In this document: positions 1 through 11,562 of the stretch, in pieces
How positions within the stretch are numbered: the first letter of the stretch is position 1
Layout: each line of letters starts with the position of its first letter
Origin: Ehretia macrophylla
Lineage: Eukaryota > Streptophyta > Magnoliopsida > Boraginales > Ehretiaceae
DNA length: 64,000 nucleotides
NCBI GenBank assembly: GCA_037974665.1
Contig: CM075771.1
Location: 37,928,425-37,992,424 of the forward strand
Reading direction: 5' to 3'
The notes under the pieces: model-generated
What the model was told of the DNA's origin: nothing
Seen by the model: the letters and a program-made list of their open reading frames with translations, nothing else
Databases searched by the model: none
Translations under genes and position numbers: made by a program

Positions 1-2
1 AA

Positions 3-665
3 GTAGGTGAGACAAGGACTTTTGACCCGACCCTTTTACCTGAACTGATGAAAACTGTTGATAACATCCACCTCATCCGGAAACGGATGCTTACCGCCCA
101 GAGCAGGCAGAAGAGTTATGCAGACAGACGGAGGCGGAGTCTCGAGTTTGAGGTTGGCGACAAGGTGTTCTTGAAGATATCACCCCGGAGGGGACTGATT
201 AAACATGGCAAGGGTGGAAAGTTGAGCCTGAGGTTCGTTGGACCATTTGAGATAATCGAGAAGGTTAGCAAATTGGCGTATCGCCTAGCACTACCTCAGA
301 ACCTCTCCAATATTCATGACGTCTTTCGTGTATCGATGCTGCGGAAGGATCATCCTGACCCGTCCCACATCTTGGAGCTAGAGGCGGTGCAGCTTCGGGA
401 AAACTTGTCTTATGAGGAGAAGCCCATTCGGATCCTAGACCAGCAGGATCGGGAGTTGCGCAACAGAACTATACCTATGGTGAAAGTACTGTGGGATCAT
501 CATGGACTCGAAGAAGCAACGTGGGAAAGGCGAGACCAGATGGAGCAGCAGTATCCAACATTATTTCAAGGTAATATTGAATTTCGGGACGAAATTCTTT
601 TAAGGAGGGGAGGATGTGAGGCTCGACCCCGAATTGCGTGCGATACCTCGTTTTGCGTGCCCTAA
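3..665 (+). CDS. Ty3/gypsy pol, C-terminal end (integrase tail and chromodomain), cut by window start
   Basis: This is the last part of a chromovirus polyprotein entered in frame at the window edge. It matches the end of the copies at 4415-7813 and 11563-14961 almost base for base from their position 7149 onward. Visible parts are the integrase C-terminal region with the GPY/F-type module (LRFVGPFEI) and a chromodomain-like end containing [15 protein letters not shown] and ATWE. The frame runs past the purine tract into the first bases of the LTR at 615. It shows that the tandem block holds at least three internal regions. As a retroelement relic it is not a host gene. Confidence 0.85.
   Translation, partial: VGETRTFDPTLLPELMKTVDNIHLIRKRMLTAQSRQKSYADRRRRSLEFEVGDKVFLKISPRRGLIKHGKGGKLSLRFVGPFEIIEKVSKLAYRLALPQNLSNIHDVFRVSMLRKDHPDPSHILELEAVQLRENLSYEEKPIRILDQQDRELRNRTIPMVKVLWDHHGLEEATWERRDQMEQQYPTLFQGNIEFRDEILLRRGGCEARPRIACDTSFCVP
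602..614 (+). other. Polypurine tract next to LTR 1
   Basis: A purine run, AAGGAGGGGAGGA, lies immediately 5' of the TGTGAGG LTR start, the expected position of the plus-strand primer. The same tract occurs at 7750-7762 and 14898-14910, and inverted at 46646-46658. Confidence 0.85.
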
Positions 666-836
666 ACTAGATTTGCGTGCCATGACCTAGGTTTGAGAAT
701 TGTATTTAGTTTGTGTGCCTTGCATTGAATTTCGTGCATTCATATAGGGTTACGTGCGTTTACTTAAAAAACGTGCGTTCGTCTCGTAGTTCGTGTCCTA
801 CCTCGAAGTGCGTGCCCTAAACCTAGGAAAGCGTGT
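637..836 (+). repeat. Phased degenerate ~19.5-bp repeat array (CGTGC core) in LTR 1
   Basis: CGTGC or a one-base variant begins at 637, 656, 676, 714, 733, 753, 772, 792, 811 and 832. That is ten hits on eleven evenly spaced slots of 19-20 bp, with one slot near 695 lacking the core. The bases between cores are also loosely repeated (TAGGTTT-like before, CCTAAAC-like after). Its position near the 5' end of the LTR suggests a U3 enhancer-like array, which is inference. The same array lies at 7785-7984 and 14933-15132. Confidence 0.8.
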
Positions 837-3062
837 CTTCACGCTAATCAAGAAAGCATCTTACACGAAGCACTAGGCTATTAAACAATCCTACAAAATC
901 CACTAACAATATAATAATCCAAATTCCTTTCACTAGAAGACAAAAATGCATAAAAAACAAAACATTCTTTATTATTATTATTATTTTTTTCCATTATTCT
1001 TTTTGCACTTCAAAATACAATTAGAATAATGCTTAAGATGACACAATTTCAGCCAATTCAATAGCTTTGACCGACCACTAGGAGCATTGTTTTAGCAATT
1101 GTATATTTTATTCATAATCTTAGTCAAACACTTAGCATAAGCCATTAAAATAATTGCTCAATTCCCCTCAATTTCTCACCATAACCGACCAGCCTTTGTA
1201 TATTCCAAGCACATAGAATATAATAATGCTCAAAACAAACAAAATTCAGATTGTAACATTGCTTTGGCCGACCATGTGATGCAAATTAACAAGCTTGCAT
1301 AGTTTAAAATATTCCTAGACAAGCCTATGACAAAATGCATAAAAAAATGAATCAAAACATACCTACCATGCTCCACTTTCTCGGCCAAAACACTCCAAGC
1401 ATCTTCACATTTCAATAATGCACAATGACTAAGGAATTTTCAGAAATTGTAGAGCTCTTGGCCGACACATGCAATTAAAAACATCATCAAAGCATCTTTA
1501 ACTTTATATTTGCTTGCAAACCTTCTCTCAAGCTTCCATCTCCTCACTCTCTCGACCTTAGTATTTTCATAGGCTCCCAAGTCTGAAAAATTTCTCCCCA
1601 TAACACACAAGCATCTTCCAAAGAAAAGGAAAGCAAGAAAGAAGCTTCGTTGGTGCATTTTCAAGAACATTCTGCATCTACCTGGTTGTTTTGATAAGGT
1701 GAGGGTTCAAAACTTTTGGAAAACTCTTTAAAACTTCACATGCATGACTATGAATGTGTGTATTTGCTTCTGTGCTTGAGCTATGTGGTCGTTCATGAGT
1801 TTAAACAACCATGCATGGCAATAACTTGGCTTGAAAATGACACTAGACAAAGCCGAAATTTGAGACTGCTTCTGACCCGTCTGTTCGAGGCAATTTTTGG
1901 TTAAGCAAATGATGTCGAAATTGCGTGAAAATCCCTAGGTGACTAGTTTGGCCAATTTTGAACACTTTTCGCACAAATAAGCAAAGTCAAATTTTGGCTC
2001 TAAGGCCCTCAAAATGGCAAAATCACGTAATATAGCTAAATCTGGAAAGTTTCGAGAAAAAGGAAGCAGTTTGGGAGATTTACTGCCCGTGTGGAACGAG
2101 ATGATTTTGACATAGCAAACGACATCCAAAATGCGTGAAAATTTGTGTGCTGCTAGATTTTTGAGTTGTGGACATATTTTCCAGAAATAGGCTTAGGCTA
2201 AAAATGAACCTATGGACCTCAAAATCATGCAATATAGAAAGATAGGAAAATCTGGACAGTTTTGAGCAGTTCCACCATTTTGGCTATAACTAACGATCCA
2301 GAACTCCAATTGATGCAAGGTTTGTTTCTGATTTTAGTTAACTTCTTAAGCTTTAATTTGATATATTATTCACTGAATTTGGAGTTCATTTTCCTGCCCA
2401 GTTGATTGTGAGAAAACAGCTTATTGCAGTTAGGGTTTCAATTGACTATGTGCTTGGGAAAAACTTGTTGAACCTCTTTTGTGGTACTAATTGCTTGGAA
2501 TGGTAGTATTGGAATATTGTGTGGACTATATTGAATGTTGAGGATGTTGAATGAGACGATGCATGACTTTGGAATGATGATTGAGTTGATTTAGGGTTTT
2601 GATCGCACGATTTTGCATGAAAAGCGAACCCTAATGACTAGGTATTCTTGTTAAGTGTTAACCGGGGGTTATTGTGTGGAAAATGTACGTTGCGTGGGCT
2701 GCCCGTAAAATGTTTTATAGTTCCAAATGTGAGTAGGCCATTGCATGTTGACAAATAAGCTTTTCTTGCACCCAAACCCCTTTGATATCCTCGCCTGTTG
2801 CATAAACTTATAACTTGATCCCGTGAGCTTCTTAATGTGTTATATGGCCTGTTTTATATGTGTTACATGGCTGCCCGATTAATGTTCATATGACTCTATT
2901 TGCCTTCATGTGAAATTACTTGCCTTATCGTGCTTCGTTTGACTACTTGTCAACATGCGATCTTATAACTGCTCGGAGGAAACCTACTTTGTTGTCCTCC
3001 TAATGTGATATGATAAATGTTATAAATGTGCATTGCATACGAGGTTGCAACCTTTCGTGTGG

Positions 3063-3125
3063 CATGGTAGTGTTTCACGCACGCCGGGCGGCATCGGGCT
3101 TGCCGGTGTTACCGTGACTACCATG
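3063..3125 (+). other. Inverted repeat / potential RNA stem in LTR
   Basis: CATGGTAGT (3063-3071) and ACTACCATG (3117-3125) form a perfect 9-bp stem enclosing a GC-rich stretch that itself holds the small hairpin CGGTGTTACCG (3104-3114). The - strand element keeps the small hairpin but only part of the outer stem. Function is unknown; it could be a structured transcript segment. Confidence 0.5.
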
Positions 3126-4189
3126 GTCCAATTCCCTCTCTCGCTTGGCATTTCACCCTCGGAGAGTTGGGTCGTAGGTTTCGGGGTACATCCGGAGTAC
3201 ACCCATTTGGGAGTGATAAGTGGATTATTGAAGTCGGCCGCACCAAATAATTCAAAATTGGAATTGAGAGCAAATGCTTACCGTATCCTTGAAATGATTG
3301 GTAATTGTATCTGTTTCTCGATTTGTTTCTTATAACTGCTTACCATATTATCTGTAATATGTGACATGTTTTAAAAAAGGGGTTTTCATAAAGTGAACCG
3401 GAAAATGAGTTTCAAAATTTATTTCTCGTTCCCCCTCGCTGAGTTCATAAGGACTCACCCTCTTTTATCATTTCAGGTGAAGAAGAACAGGTACAGGAAC
3501 ATGAGGATAATGTACCTAATGATGAACCCCTGGAGCGATTGCCTGTTATTGTTGTTTTGCATGAACGTGATTACTTGTGTATTTTGTGCTGCTTGAAGAC
3601 CATTTATCTTATGTTGCTTGCTGTTGCTAATGTATAAGACCCCCGTTGTAATTTGGGGTCTAATTTTGATTTGTACTTATTTTAGGTAGACCGCTACTAG
3701 ACATGACACTACTTTGATCGTTTTGCTTTTACTACCGCTAGTATCTATCGCAGGTTATGATGCTTGGTTAAGGAATAGGTAAATGAACTTATCCAATCTC
3801 AACAGGTACTTGCTAATAAGCTATGATAAACATGCATATTTTGAAACGAGAATAAATGGACTAACGAGGCATAGTATTATGCTAGGTTATAAATCAAACG
3901 GGACGTCGAAATAACCAATAGGCAATTCAATTGATGATTAAGTAGTAAATTCTAGTCGGGAATGAACTTGAATTGAAAGTTTTGAGGCTGTTAGAAAATT
4001 TAGGTCAAAACAAATAGCCCAATTACAGTCGTTATGCTGCCGAATTTCTGGAAAAATTTTGAAGTCTAGAATAGAACGTTAAGTGTTAAACCTCCTAGAA
4101 TGATTAAGAATATGAAAGGACTTGAATGTTTAGATCACACCCTAGTCTAACCTTTATAGGCCGGGTTGGGGCGTGACACCTTAGAAGAA

Positions 4190-4201
4190 TAGTATCAGAG
4201 C
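4190..4201 (+). other. Primer-binding site, initiator-Met tRNA type
   Basis: The sequence TATCAGAGC lies about 11 bp after the LTR end and matches the tail of the usual plant LTR-element site complementary to the 3' end of initiator methionyl tRNA. The second copy is at 11338-11349, and the inverted counterpart in the - strand element at 51407-51418. Confidence 0.75.
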
Positions 4202-4414
4202 TTAGATTGCTTAAGCCGGGTTTAACTCTCGGACCATGGGTTGAGCCCTAAGATAATTAGGATGACTTGTTTATGTGTTAAATGTGCCTTCTATGCTCTA
4301 TGTGCTTAAGTGACTTATATGCCTTAAATGTTTTTAGAATTGTATCTATAATATGTTGCATATCTTATGCATTAGATTCTTAATTATCATATTTCAATAA
4401 ATTGTGCCTATAAG

Positions 4415-7400
4415 ATGGCTGGCCCTAGTACCCGTACTGCTAATAGGAGCGGTGAACCTCAAGAGACCGGGGATGCTTATCAGACTAATCCCGGTATAGC
4501 TATGTTTAATATGATGGCAACTGCCATGGATCGTGTGTCACGTGTGATGGAGCGTCAGGATGCTCGTGAGGCCAATCTTATTGTATTACCTTTTCGAGAT
4601 TACGAGGTCATTTTAGGGATGGACTGGCTGGCAAAACATCATGTTCAATTGGATTGCCGGGCGAAGATTATAACGTTCCGGGTACCTGATCAACCGATAC
4701 TAGAGGTTTTGGGCCGAAGAGATTTCACCAGGAGTTCCATCATTTCATCTCCAAAGGCAGTGAAGTGCTTGAAGAAAGGATGCAGCGGATACTTGGCTTA
4801 CCTTATCAACAAGCAGTCGGATAAAGCTATGTTGGAGGAGATGCCTGTGATCAAAGACTATATAGATGTATTCCCTGAAGAATTACCCGGTTTACCCCCA
4901 AATCGGGAGATCGAGTTTGTTATAGAGTTACTACCTGGCGCCCAGCCGATATCAAAAGCTCCCTATCGTATGGCACCGGCCGAGTTACAAGAATTAAAGG
5001 ACCAATTGCAAGGATTATTGAAGAAGGGGTTTGTGCAACCGAGTTCTTCACCGTGGGGTGCGCCAGTTCTATTTGTTAAGAAGAAAGATGGAACGTTGAG
5101 GCTATGCATTGACTACCGAGGATTGAACCAAGTGACTGTCAAGAATAAATACCCACTTCCCCTGATTGACGAGTTATTTGATCAACTGCAAGGAGCCAAA
5201 GTGTATTCGAAACTCGACCTGAGGCAAGGATATTATCAGTTGCGGATCAAGAAGGAAGATGTGTCTAAAACAGCTTTCAGGACGAGATATGGGCACTATG
5301 AATATGTGGTGATGCCTTTTGGACTAACTAATGCCCCTGCAGCCTTTATGGATTTGATGCATAGGGTGTTTCAACCCTACTTGGACCAATTTGTAGTGAT
5401 CTTCATTGATGATATTTTGGTATACTCGAAATCAGAAGCGGAGCATGAGCAACATCTGCGGTTGGTACTGCAGAAACTTCGAGAGCATCAATTGTATGCA
5501 AAGTTTAGCAAATGTGAATTTTGGTTGCAGCAGATTGCATTTTTGGGGCATATCATATCCCAAGAAGGAATAGCGGTAGATCCAGCAAAGATCGATGCAG
5601 TGATGTCTTGGAAGAAGCCGGAAAATGTCACGGAAGTTCGTAGTTTTCTTGGTCTAGCCGGCTATTATCGGAGGTTCGTGAAGGATTTCTCTAAGATTGC
5701 AGGACCGCTTACAAAGCTCACTCAAAAGAAAACCAAGTTCGTGTGGGATGATAAGAGTGAGAACAACTTCCAAGAGTTGAAGAAAAGATTGACCACTGCA
5801 CCAGTTCTTGCATTGCCTGAAGGGAGTCAAGGTTTTGTAATCTATAGCGATGCTTCGAAAGATGGATTGGGATGTGTGTTGATGCAAAATGGAAGAGTGA
5901 TTGCTTATGCCTCTAGGAAACCAAAACCGTATGAGATGAATTACCCGACGCATGATTTGGAGTTAGCAGCTATTGTGTTTGCACTCAAGAAATGGAGGCA
6001 TTATCTGTGGGGTAACAAGTTTGAGGTATTTACTGATCATAAGAGCTTGAAATACTTGTTTTCTCAAAAGGAGTTGAATATGAGGCAAAGGCAGTGGATG
6101 GAGCTTTTGGATGATTATAACTGCTCAATTAATTATGTGCCTGGTAAGGCGAACGTAGTTGCAGATGCCTTAAGCAGAAAAGCAAGCATGGCGAAACTGG
6201 AAGTCAAGGTGCAGGAGTTGTTGGAGGAAGCGTTTCTATGGAAACCACAATTGACTCAGAAGGGGTTACTTTTTGCCACTACCCAAGTTCAGTCGACCTT
6301 GTTGTCTGAGTTACAAGAGGCCCAACAGAAGGACCAGCAATTTCAAAAGATTAAGGAAAGCAATGCAGATTTCAAGTCTCATGATGATGGTGTTTGGAGG
6401 TTTAGGAATCGGATTTGTGTTCCTAATGAGCCAGAGCTGAAAAAGAAGATTCTTGAGGAAGCGCATAATTCAAGATACACTATTCACCACGGTGGAACCA
6501 AGATGTATCGGGATTTAAAGCAACACTATTGGTGGAATAACATGAAAAGAGAAATTGCGGAGTTTGTAGCACGGTGTTTGACTTGCCAGAGAATTAAAGC
6601 AGAACATCAACGACCCGCAGGTTTACTTCAGCCATTGGAGATTCCCCAATGGAAATGGGAACATATCACTATGGATTTTGTTATGGACCTGCCTAGATCA
6701 CGAAAGGGTCATGACGCCATTTGGGTTATAGTGGATAGATTGACTAAATCGGCGCACTTTTTACCGATGAACAAGGAGGATAGTCCCGAGGAATTGGGAG
6801 TTATGTATGTGGCGGAGGTTGTAAGACTGCACGGGATGCCTGTGAGTATTGTATCGGATAGGGATCCTCGTTTTACTTCCCGATTTTGGAAGAGATTGCA
6901 GGAAGCTTTGGGGACGAAATTAAGTTTTAGCACGGCTTATCACCCTCAGACGGATGGTCAATCGGAGAGAACTATTCAGATTTTGGAGGATATGCTGAGG
7001 GCATGTGTGCTAGACTTCGGAAAAGGTTGGGAGAAATATCTATCTCTAGTGGAGTTCGCCTACAACAATAGTTATCAGGCCACGATCGGGATGGCCCCTT
7101 TTGAGGCACTGTATGGACGTAAGTGTCGATCCCCAATTTACTGGGATGAAGTAGGTGAGACAAGGACTTTTGACCCGACCCTTTTACCTGAACTGATGAA
7201 AACTGTTGATAACATCCACCTCATCCGGAAACGGATGCTTACCGCCCAGAGCAGGCAGAAGAGTTATGCAGACAGACGGAGGCGGAGTCTCGAGTTTGAG
7301 GTTGGCGACAAGGTGTTCTTGAAGATATCACCCCGGAGGGGACTGATTAAACATGGCAAGGGTGGAAAGTTGAGCCTGAGGTTCGTTGGACCATTTGAGA

Positions 7401-7813
7401 TAATCGAGAAGGTTAGCAAATTGGCGTATCGCCTAGCACTACCTCAGAACCTCTCCAATATTCATGACGTCTTTCGTGTATCGATGCTGCGGAAGTATCA
7501 TCCTGACCCGTCGCACATCTTGGAGCTAGAGCCGTTGCAGCTTCGGGAAAACTTGTCTTATGAGGAGAAGCCCATTCGGATCCTAGACCAGCAGGATCGG
7601 GAGTTGCGCAACAGAACTATACCTATGGTGAAAGTACTGTGGGATCATCATGGACTCGAAGAAGCAACGTGGGAAAGGCGAGACCAGATGGAGCAGCAGT
7701 ATCCAACATTATTTCAAGGTAATATTGAATTTCGGGACGAAATTCTTTTAAGGAGGGGAGGATGTGAGGCTCGACCCCGAATTGCGTGCGATACCTCGTT
7801 TTGCGTGCCCTAA
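4415..7813 (+). CDS. Ty3/gypsy (Tekay-like chromovirus) polyprotein, tandem copy 1
   Basis: A single open frame of 1132 residues lies in the first complete internal region. Parts in order: about 50 residues like the gag start; a protease-like stretch (ILGMDWL, 66-72); reverse transcriptase (about 165-345) with the catalytic FIDD at 330-333; RNase H (about 470-590) with aspartates near 479 and 541 and the acidic residue at 516; integrase with an H-H-C-C zinc module (about 684-724) and the D754, D815, E851 catalytic triad (35 residues between the last two); a GPF module near 992; and a chromodomain-like end (about 1048-1100). The family function is reverse transcription of the element RNA and integration of the cDNA. 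Gag content is small compared with the - strand element, so this copy looks broken and could move only with help (inference). The frame runs a short way into the next LTR. Confidence 0.93.
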   Translation: MAGPSTRTANRSGEPQETGDAYQTNPGIAMFNMMATAMDRVSRVMERQDAREANLIVLPFRDYEVILGMDWLAKHHVQLDCRAKIITFRVPDQPILEVLGRRDFTRSSIISSPKAVKCLKKGCSGYLAYLINKQSDKAMLEEMPVIKDYIDVFPEELPGLPPNREIEFVIELLPGAQPISKAPYRMAPAELQELKDQLQGLLKKGFVQPSSSPWGAPVLFVKKKDGTLRLCIDYRGLNQVTVKNKYPLPLIDELFDQLQGAKVYSKLDLRQGYYQLRIKKEDVSKTAFRTRYGHYEYVVMPFGLTNAPAAFMDLMHRVFQPYLDQFVVIFIDDILVYSKSEAEHEQHLRLVLQKLREHQLYAKFSKCEFWLQQIAFLGHIISQEGIAVDPAKIDAVMSWKKPENVTEVRSFLGLAGYYRRFVKDFSKIAGPLTKLTQKKTKFVWDDKSENNFQELKKRLTTAPVLALPEGSQGFVIYSDASKDGLGCVLMQNGRVIAYASRKPKPYEMNYPTHDLELAAIVFALKKWRHYLWGNKFEVFTDHKSLKYLFSQKELNMRQRQWMELLDDYNCSINYVPGKANVVADALSRKASMAKLEVKVQELLEEAFLWKPQLTQKGLLFATTQVQSTLLSELQEAQQKDQQFQKIKESNADFKSHDDGVWRFRNRICVPNEPELKKKILEEAHNSRYTIHHGGTKMYRDLKQHYWWNNMKREIAEFVARCLTCQRIKAEHQRPAGLLQPLEIPQWKWEHITMDFVMDLPRSRKGHDAIWVIVDRLTKSAHFLPMNKEDSPEELGVMYVAEVVRLHGMPVSIVSDRDPRFTSRFWKRLQEALGTKLSFSTAYHPQTDGQSERTIQILEDMLRACVLDFGKGWEKYLSLVEFAYNNSYQATIGMAPFEALYGRKCRSPIYWDEVGETRTFDPTLLPELMKTVDNIHLIRKRMLTAQSRQKSYADRRRRSLEFEVGDKVFLKISPRRGLIKHGKGGKLSLRFVGPFEIIEKVSKLAYRLALPQNLSNIHDVFRVSMLRKYHPDPSHILELEPLQLRENLSYEEKPIRILDQQDRELRNRTIPMVKVLWDHHGLEEATWERRDQMEQQYPTLFQGNIEFRDEILLRRGGCEARPRIACDTSFCVP

Positions 7814-10800
7814 ACTAGATTTGCGTGCCATGACCTAGGTTTGAGAATTGTATTTAGTTTGTGTGCCTTGCATTGAATTTCGTGCATTCATATAGGGTTA
7901 CGTGCGTTTACTTAAAAAACGTGCGTTCGTCTCGTAGTTCGTGTCCTACCTCGAAGTGCGTGCCCTAAACCTAGGAAAGCGTGTCTTCACGCTAATCAAG
8001 AAAGCATCTTACACGAAGCACTAGGCTATTAAACAATCCTACAAAATCCACTAACAATATAATAATCCAAATTCCTTTCACTAGAAGACAAAAATGCATA
8101 AAAAACAAAACATTCTTTATTATTATTATTATTTTTTTCCATTATTCTTTTTGCACTTCAAAATACAATTAGAATAATGCTTAAGATGACACAATTTCAG
8201 CCAATTCAATAGCTTTGACCGACCACTAGGAGCATTGTTTTAGCAATTGTATATTTTATTCATAATCTTAGTCAAACACTTAGCATAAGCCATTAAAATA
8301 ATTGCTCAATTCCCCTCAATTTCTCACCATAACCGACCAGCCTTTGTATATTCCAAGCACATAGAATATAATAATGCTCAAAACAAACAAAATTCAGATT
8401 GTAACATTGCTTTGGCCGACCATGTGATGCAAATTAACAAGCTTGCATAGTTTAAAATATTCCTAGACAAGCCTATGACAAAATGCATAAAAAAATGAAT
8501 CAAAACATACCTACCATGCTCCACTTTCTCGGCCAAAACACTCCAAGCATCTTCACATTTCAATAATGCACAATGACTAAGGAATTTTCAGAAATTGTAG
8601 AGCTCTTGGCCGACACATGCAATTAAAAACATCATCAAAGCATCTTTAACTTTATATTTGCTTGCAAACCTTCTCTCAAGCTTCCATCTCCTCTCTCTCT
8701 CGACCTTAGTATTTTCATAGGCTCCCAAGTCTGAAAAATTTCTCCCCATAACACACAAGCATCTTCCAAAGCAAAGGAAAGCAAGAAAGAAGCTTCGTTG
8801 GTGCATTTTCAAGAACATTCTGCATCTACCTGGTTGTTTTGATAAGGTGAGGGTTCAAAACTTTTGGAAAACTCTTTAAAACTTCACATGCATGACTATG
8901 AATGTGTGTATTTGCTTCTGTGCTTGAGCTATGTGGTCGTTCATGAGTTTAAACAACCATGCATGGCAATAACTTGGCTTGAAAATGACACTAGACAAAG
9001 CCGAAATTTGAGACTGCTTCTGACCCGTCTGTTCGAGGCAATTTTTGGTTAAGCAAATGATGTCGAAATTGCGTGAAAATCCCTAGGTGACTAGTTTGGC
9101 CAATTTTGAACACTTTTCGCACAAATAAGCAAAGTCAAATTTTGGCTCTAAGGCCCTCAAAATGGCAAAATCACGTAATATAGCTAAATCTGGAAAGTTT
9201 CGAGAAAAAGGAAGCAGTTTGGGAGATTTACTGCCCGTGTGGAACGAGATGATTTTGACATAGCAAAAAACATCCAAAATGCGTGAAAATTTGTGTGCTG
9301 CTAGATTTTTGAGTTGTGGACATTTTTTCCAGAAATAGGCTTAGGCTAAAAATGAACCTATGGACCTCAAAATCATGCAATATCGAAAGATAGGAAAATC
9401 TGGACAGTTTTGAGCAGTTCCACCATTTTGGCTATAACTAACGATCCAGAACTCCAATTGATGCAAGGTTTGTTTCTGATTTTAGTTAACTTCTTAAGCT
9501 TTAATTTGATATATTATTCACTGAATTTGGAGTTCATTTTCCTGCCCAGTTGATTGTGAGAAAACAGCTTATTGCAGTTAGGGTTTCAATTGACTATGTG
9601 CTTGGGAAAAACTTGTTGAACCTCTTTTGTGGTACTAATTGCTTGGAATGGTAGTATTGGAATATTGTGTGGACTATATTGAATGTTGAGGATGTTGAAT
9701 GAGACGATGCATGACTTTGGAATGATGATTGAGTTGATTTAGGGTTTTGATCGCACGATTTTGCATGAAAAGCGAACCCTAATGACTAGGTATTCTTGTT
9801 AAGTGTTAACCGGGGGTTATTGTGTGGAAAATGTACGTTGCGTGGGCTGCCCGTAAAATGTTTTATAGTTCCAAATGTGAGTAGGCCATTGCATGTTGAC
9901 AAATAAGCTTTTCTTGCACCCAAACCCCTTTGATATCCTCGCCTGTTGCATAAACTTATAACTTGATCCCGTGAGCTTCTTAATGTGTTATATGGCCTGT
10001 TTTATATGTGTTACATGGCTGCCCGATTAATGTTCATATGACTCTATTTGCCTTCATGTGAAATTACTTGCCTTATCGTGCTTCGTTTGACTACTTGTCA
10101 ACATGCGATCTTATAACTGCTCGGAGGAAACCTACTTTGTTGTCCTCCTAATGTGATATGATAAATGTTATAAATGTGCATTGCATACGAGGTTGCAACC
10201 TTTCGTGTGGCATGGTAGTGTTTCACGCACGCCGGGCGGCATCGGGCTTGCCGGTGTTACCGTGACTACCATGGTCCAATTCCCTCTCTCGCTTGGCATT
10301 TCACCCTCGGAGAGTTGGGTCGTAGGTTTCGGGGTACATCCGGAGTACACCCATTTGGGAGTGATAAGTGGATTATTGAAGTCGGCCGCACCAAATAATT
10401 CAAAATTGGAATTGAGAGCAAATGCTCACCGTATCCTTGAAATGATTGGTAATTGTATCCGTTTCTCGATTTGGTTCTTATAACTGCTTACCATATTATC
10501 TGTAATATGTGACATGTTTTAAAAAAGGGGTTTTCATAAAGTGAACCGGAAAATGAGTTTCAAAATTTATTTCTCGTTCCCCCTCGCTGAGTTCATAAGG
10601 ACTCACCCTCTTTTATCATTTCAGGTGAAGAAGAACAGGTACAGGAACATGAGGATAATGTACCTAATGATGAACCCCTGGAGCGATTGCCTGTTATTGT
10701 TGTTTTGCATGAACGTGATTACTTGTGTATTTTGTGCTGCTTGAAGACCATTTATCTTATGTTGCTTGCTGTTGCTAATGTATAAGACCCCCGTTGTAAT

Positions 10801-11326
10801 TTGGGGTCTAATTTTGATTTGTACTTATTTTAGGTAGACCGCTACTAGACATGACACTACTTTGATCGTTTTGCTTTTACTACCGCTAGTATCTATCGCA
10901 GGTTATGATGCTTGGTTAAGGAATAGGTAAATGAACTTATCCAATCTCAACAGGTACTTGCTAATAAGCTATGATAAACATGCATATTTTGAAACGAGAA
11001 TAAATGGACTAACGAGGCATAGTATTATGCTAGGTTATAAATCAAACGGGACGTCGAAATAACCAATAGGCAATTCAATTCATGATTAAGTAGTAAATTC
11101 TAGTCGGGAATGAACTTGAATTGAAAGTTTTGAGGCTGTTAGAAAATTTAGGTCAAAACAAATAGCCCAATTACAGTCGTTATGCTGCCGAATTTCTGGA
11201 AAAATTTTGAAGTCTAGAATAGAACGTTAAGTGTTAAACCTCCTAGAATGATTAAGAATATGAAAGGACTTGAATGTTTAGATCACACCCTAGTCTAACC
11301 TTTATAGGCCGGGTTGGGGCGTGACA
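7763..11326 (+). repeat. LTR 2 of the tandem block
   Basis: A 3564-bp LTR, the same length as LTR 1 and differing at about ten sites by eye. It is shared between the internal regions on both sides, serving as 3' LTR of one and 5' LTR of the next. It is flanked by the polypurine tract (7750-7762) and the primer-binding site (11338-11349). There is no 5S sequence on either side, so the copies were joined through their LTRs rather than by separate insertions. Confidence 0.93.
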
Positions 11327-11562
11327 CCTTAGAAGAATAGTATCAGAGCTTAGATTGCTTAAGCCGGGTTTAACTCTCGGACCATGGGTTGAGCCCTAAG
11401 ATAATTAGGATGACTTGTTTATGTGTTAAATGTGCCTTCTATGCTCTATGTGCTTAAGTGACTTATATGCCTTAAATGTTTTTAGAATTGTATCTATAAT
11501 ATGTTGCATATCTTATGCATTAGATTCTTAATTATCATATTTCAATAAATTGTGCCTATAAG

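Larger units (their letters stand above)
615..4178 (+). repeat. LTR 1 of the tandem block
   Basis: A 3564-bp LTR running from TGTGAGG to GTGACA, bounded by a polypurine tract on the left and a primer-binding site on the right. It contains a phased CGTGC array near its 5' end (637-836), an ATT-rich microsatellite near 970-990, a 9-bp inverted repeat (3063-3071 with 3117-3125), and a short hairpin with arms AGACCCC/GGGGTCT (3637-3643 with 3655-3661). Short open frames of 60-100 codons inside it are not kept in frame in the - strand element's LTRs, so no LTR gene is called. Confidence 0.93.

Noticed and set aside
659-825. Telomere-like CCCTAAAC pieces in the LTR and TTAGGG in 5S spacers
   Set aside because: Isolated single occurrences, not tandem TTTAGGG repeats; in the LTR they are part of the 19.5-bp repeat unit.
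1230-1670. Short minus-strand open frames in the A/T-rich LTR part, repeated at 8378 and 15526
   Set aside because: They repeat only because the LTR repeats, have no recognisable family, and are not kept in the - strand element.
3033-3335. 100-codon open frame in each + strand LTR, with a second frame on the opposite strand
   Set aside because: The frame is not kept in the LTRs of the - strand element, where only fragments in another frame remain; most likely a chance open frame in GC-rich LTR sequence.
3393-3596. 67-codon LTR open frame present in all five LTRs
   Set aside because: It is retained with changes but is short, lacks any known domain, and the region is conserved as DNA generally; not enough to call a gene.
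5654-5953. Open frames opposite the pol genes (for example 5654-5953 -, 6709-6933 -, 48456-48755 +)
   Set aside because: Antisense shadows of the RT/RNase H/integrase coding sequence, recurring at the same place in each copy.
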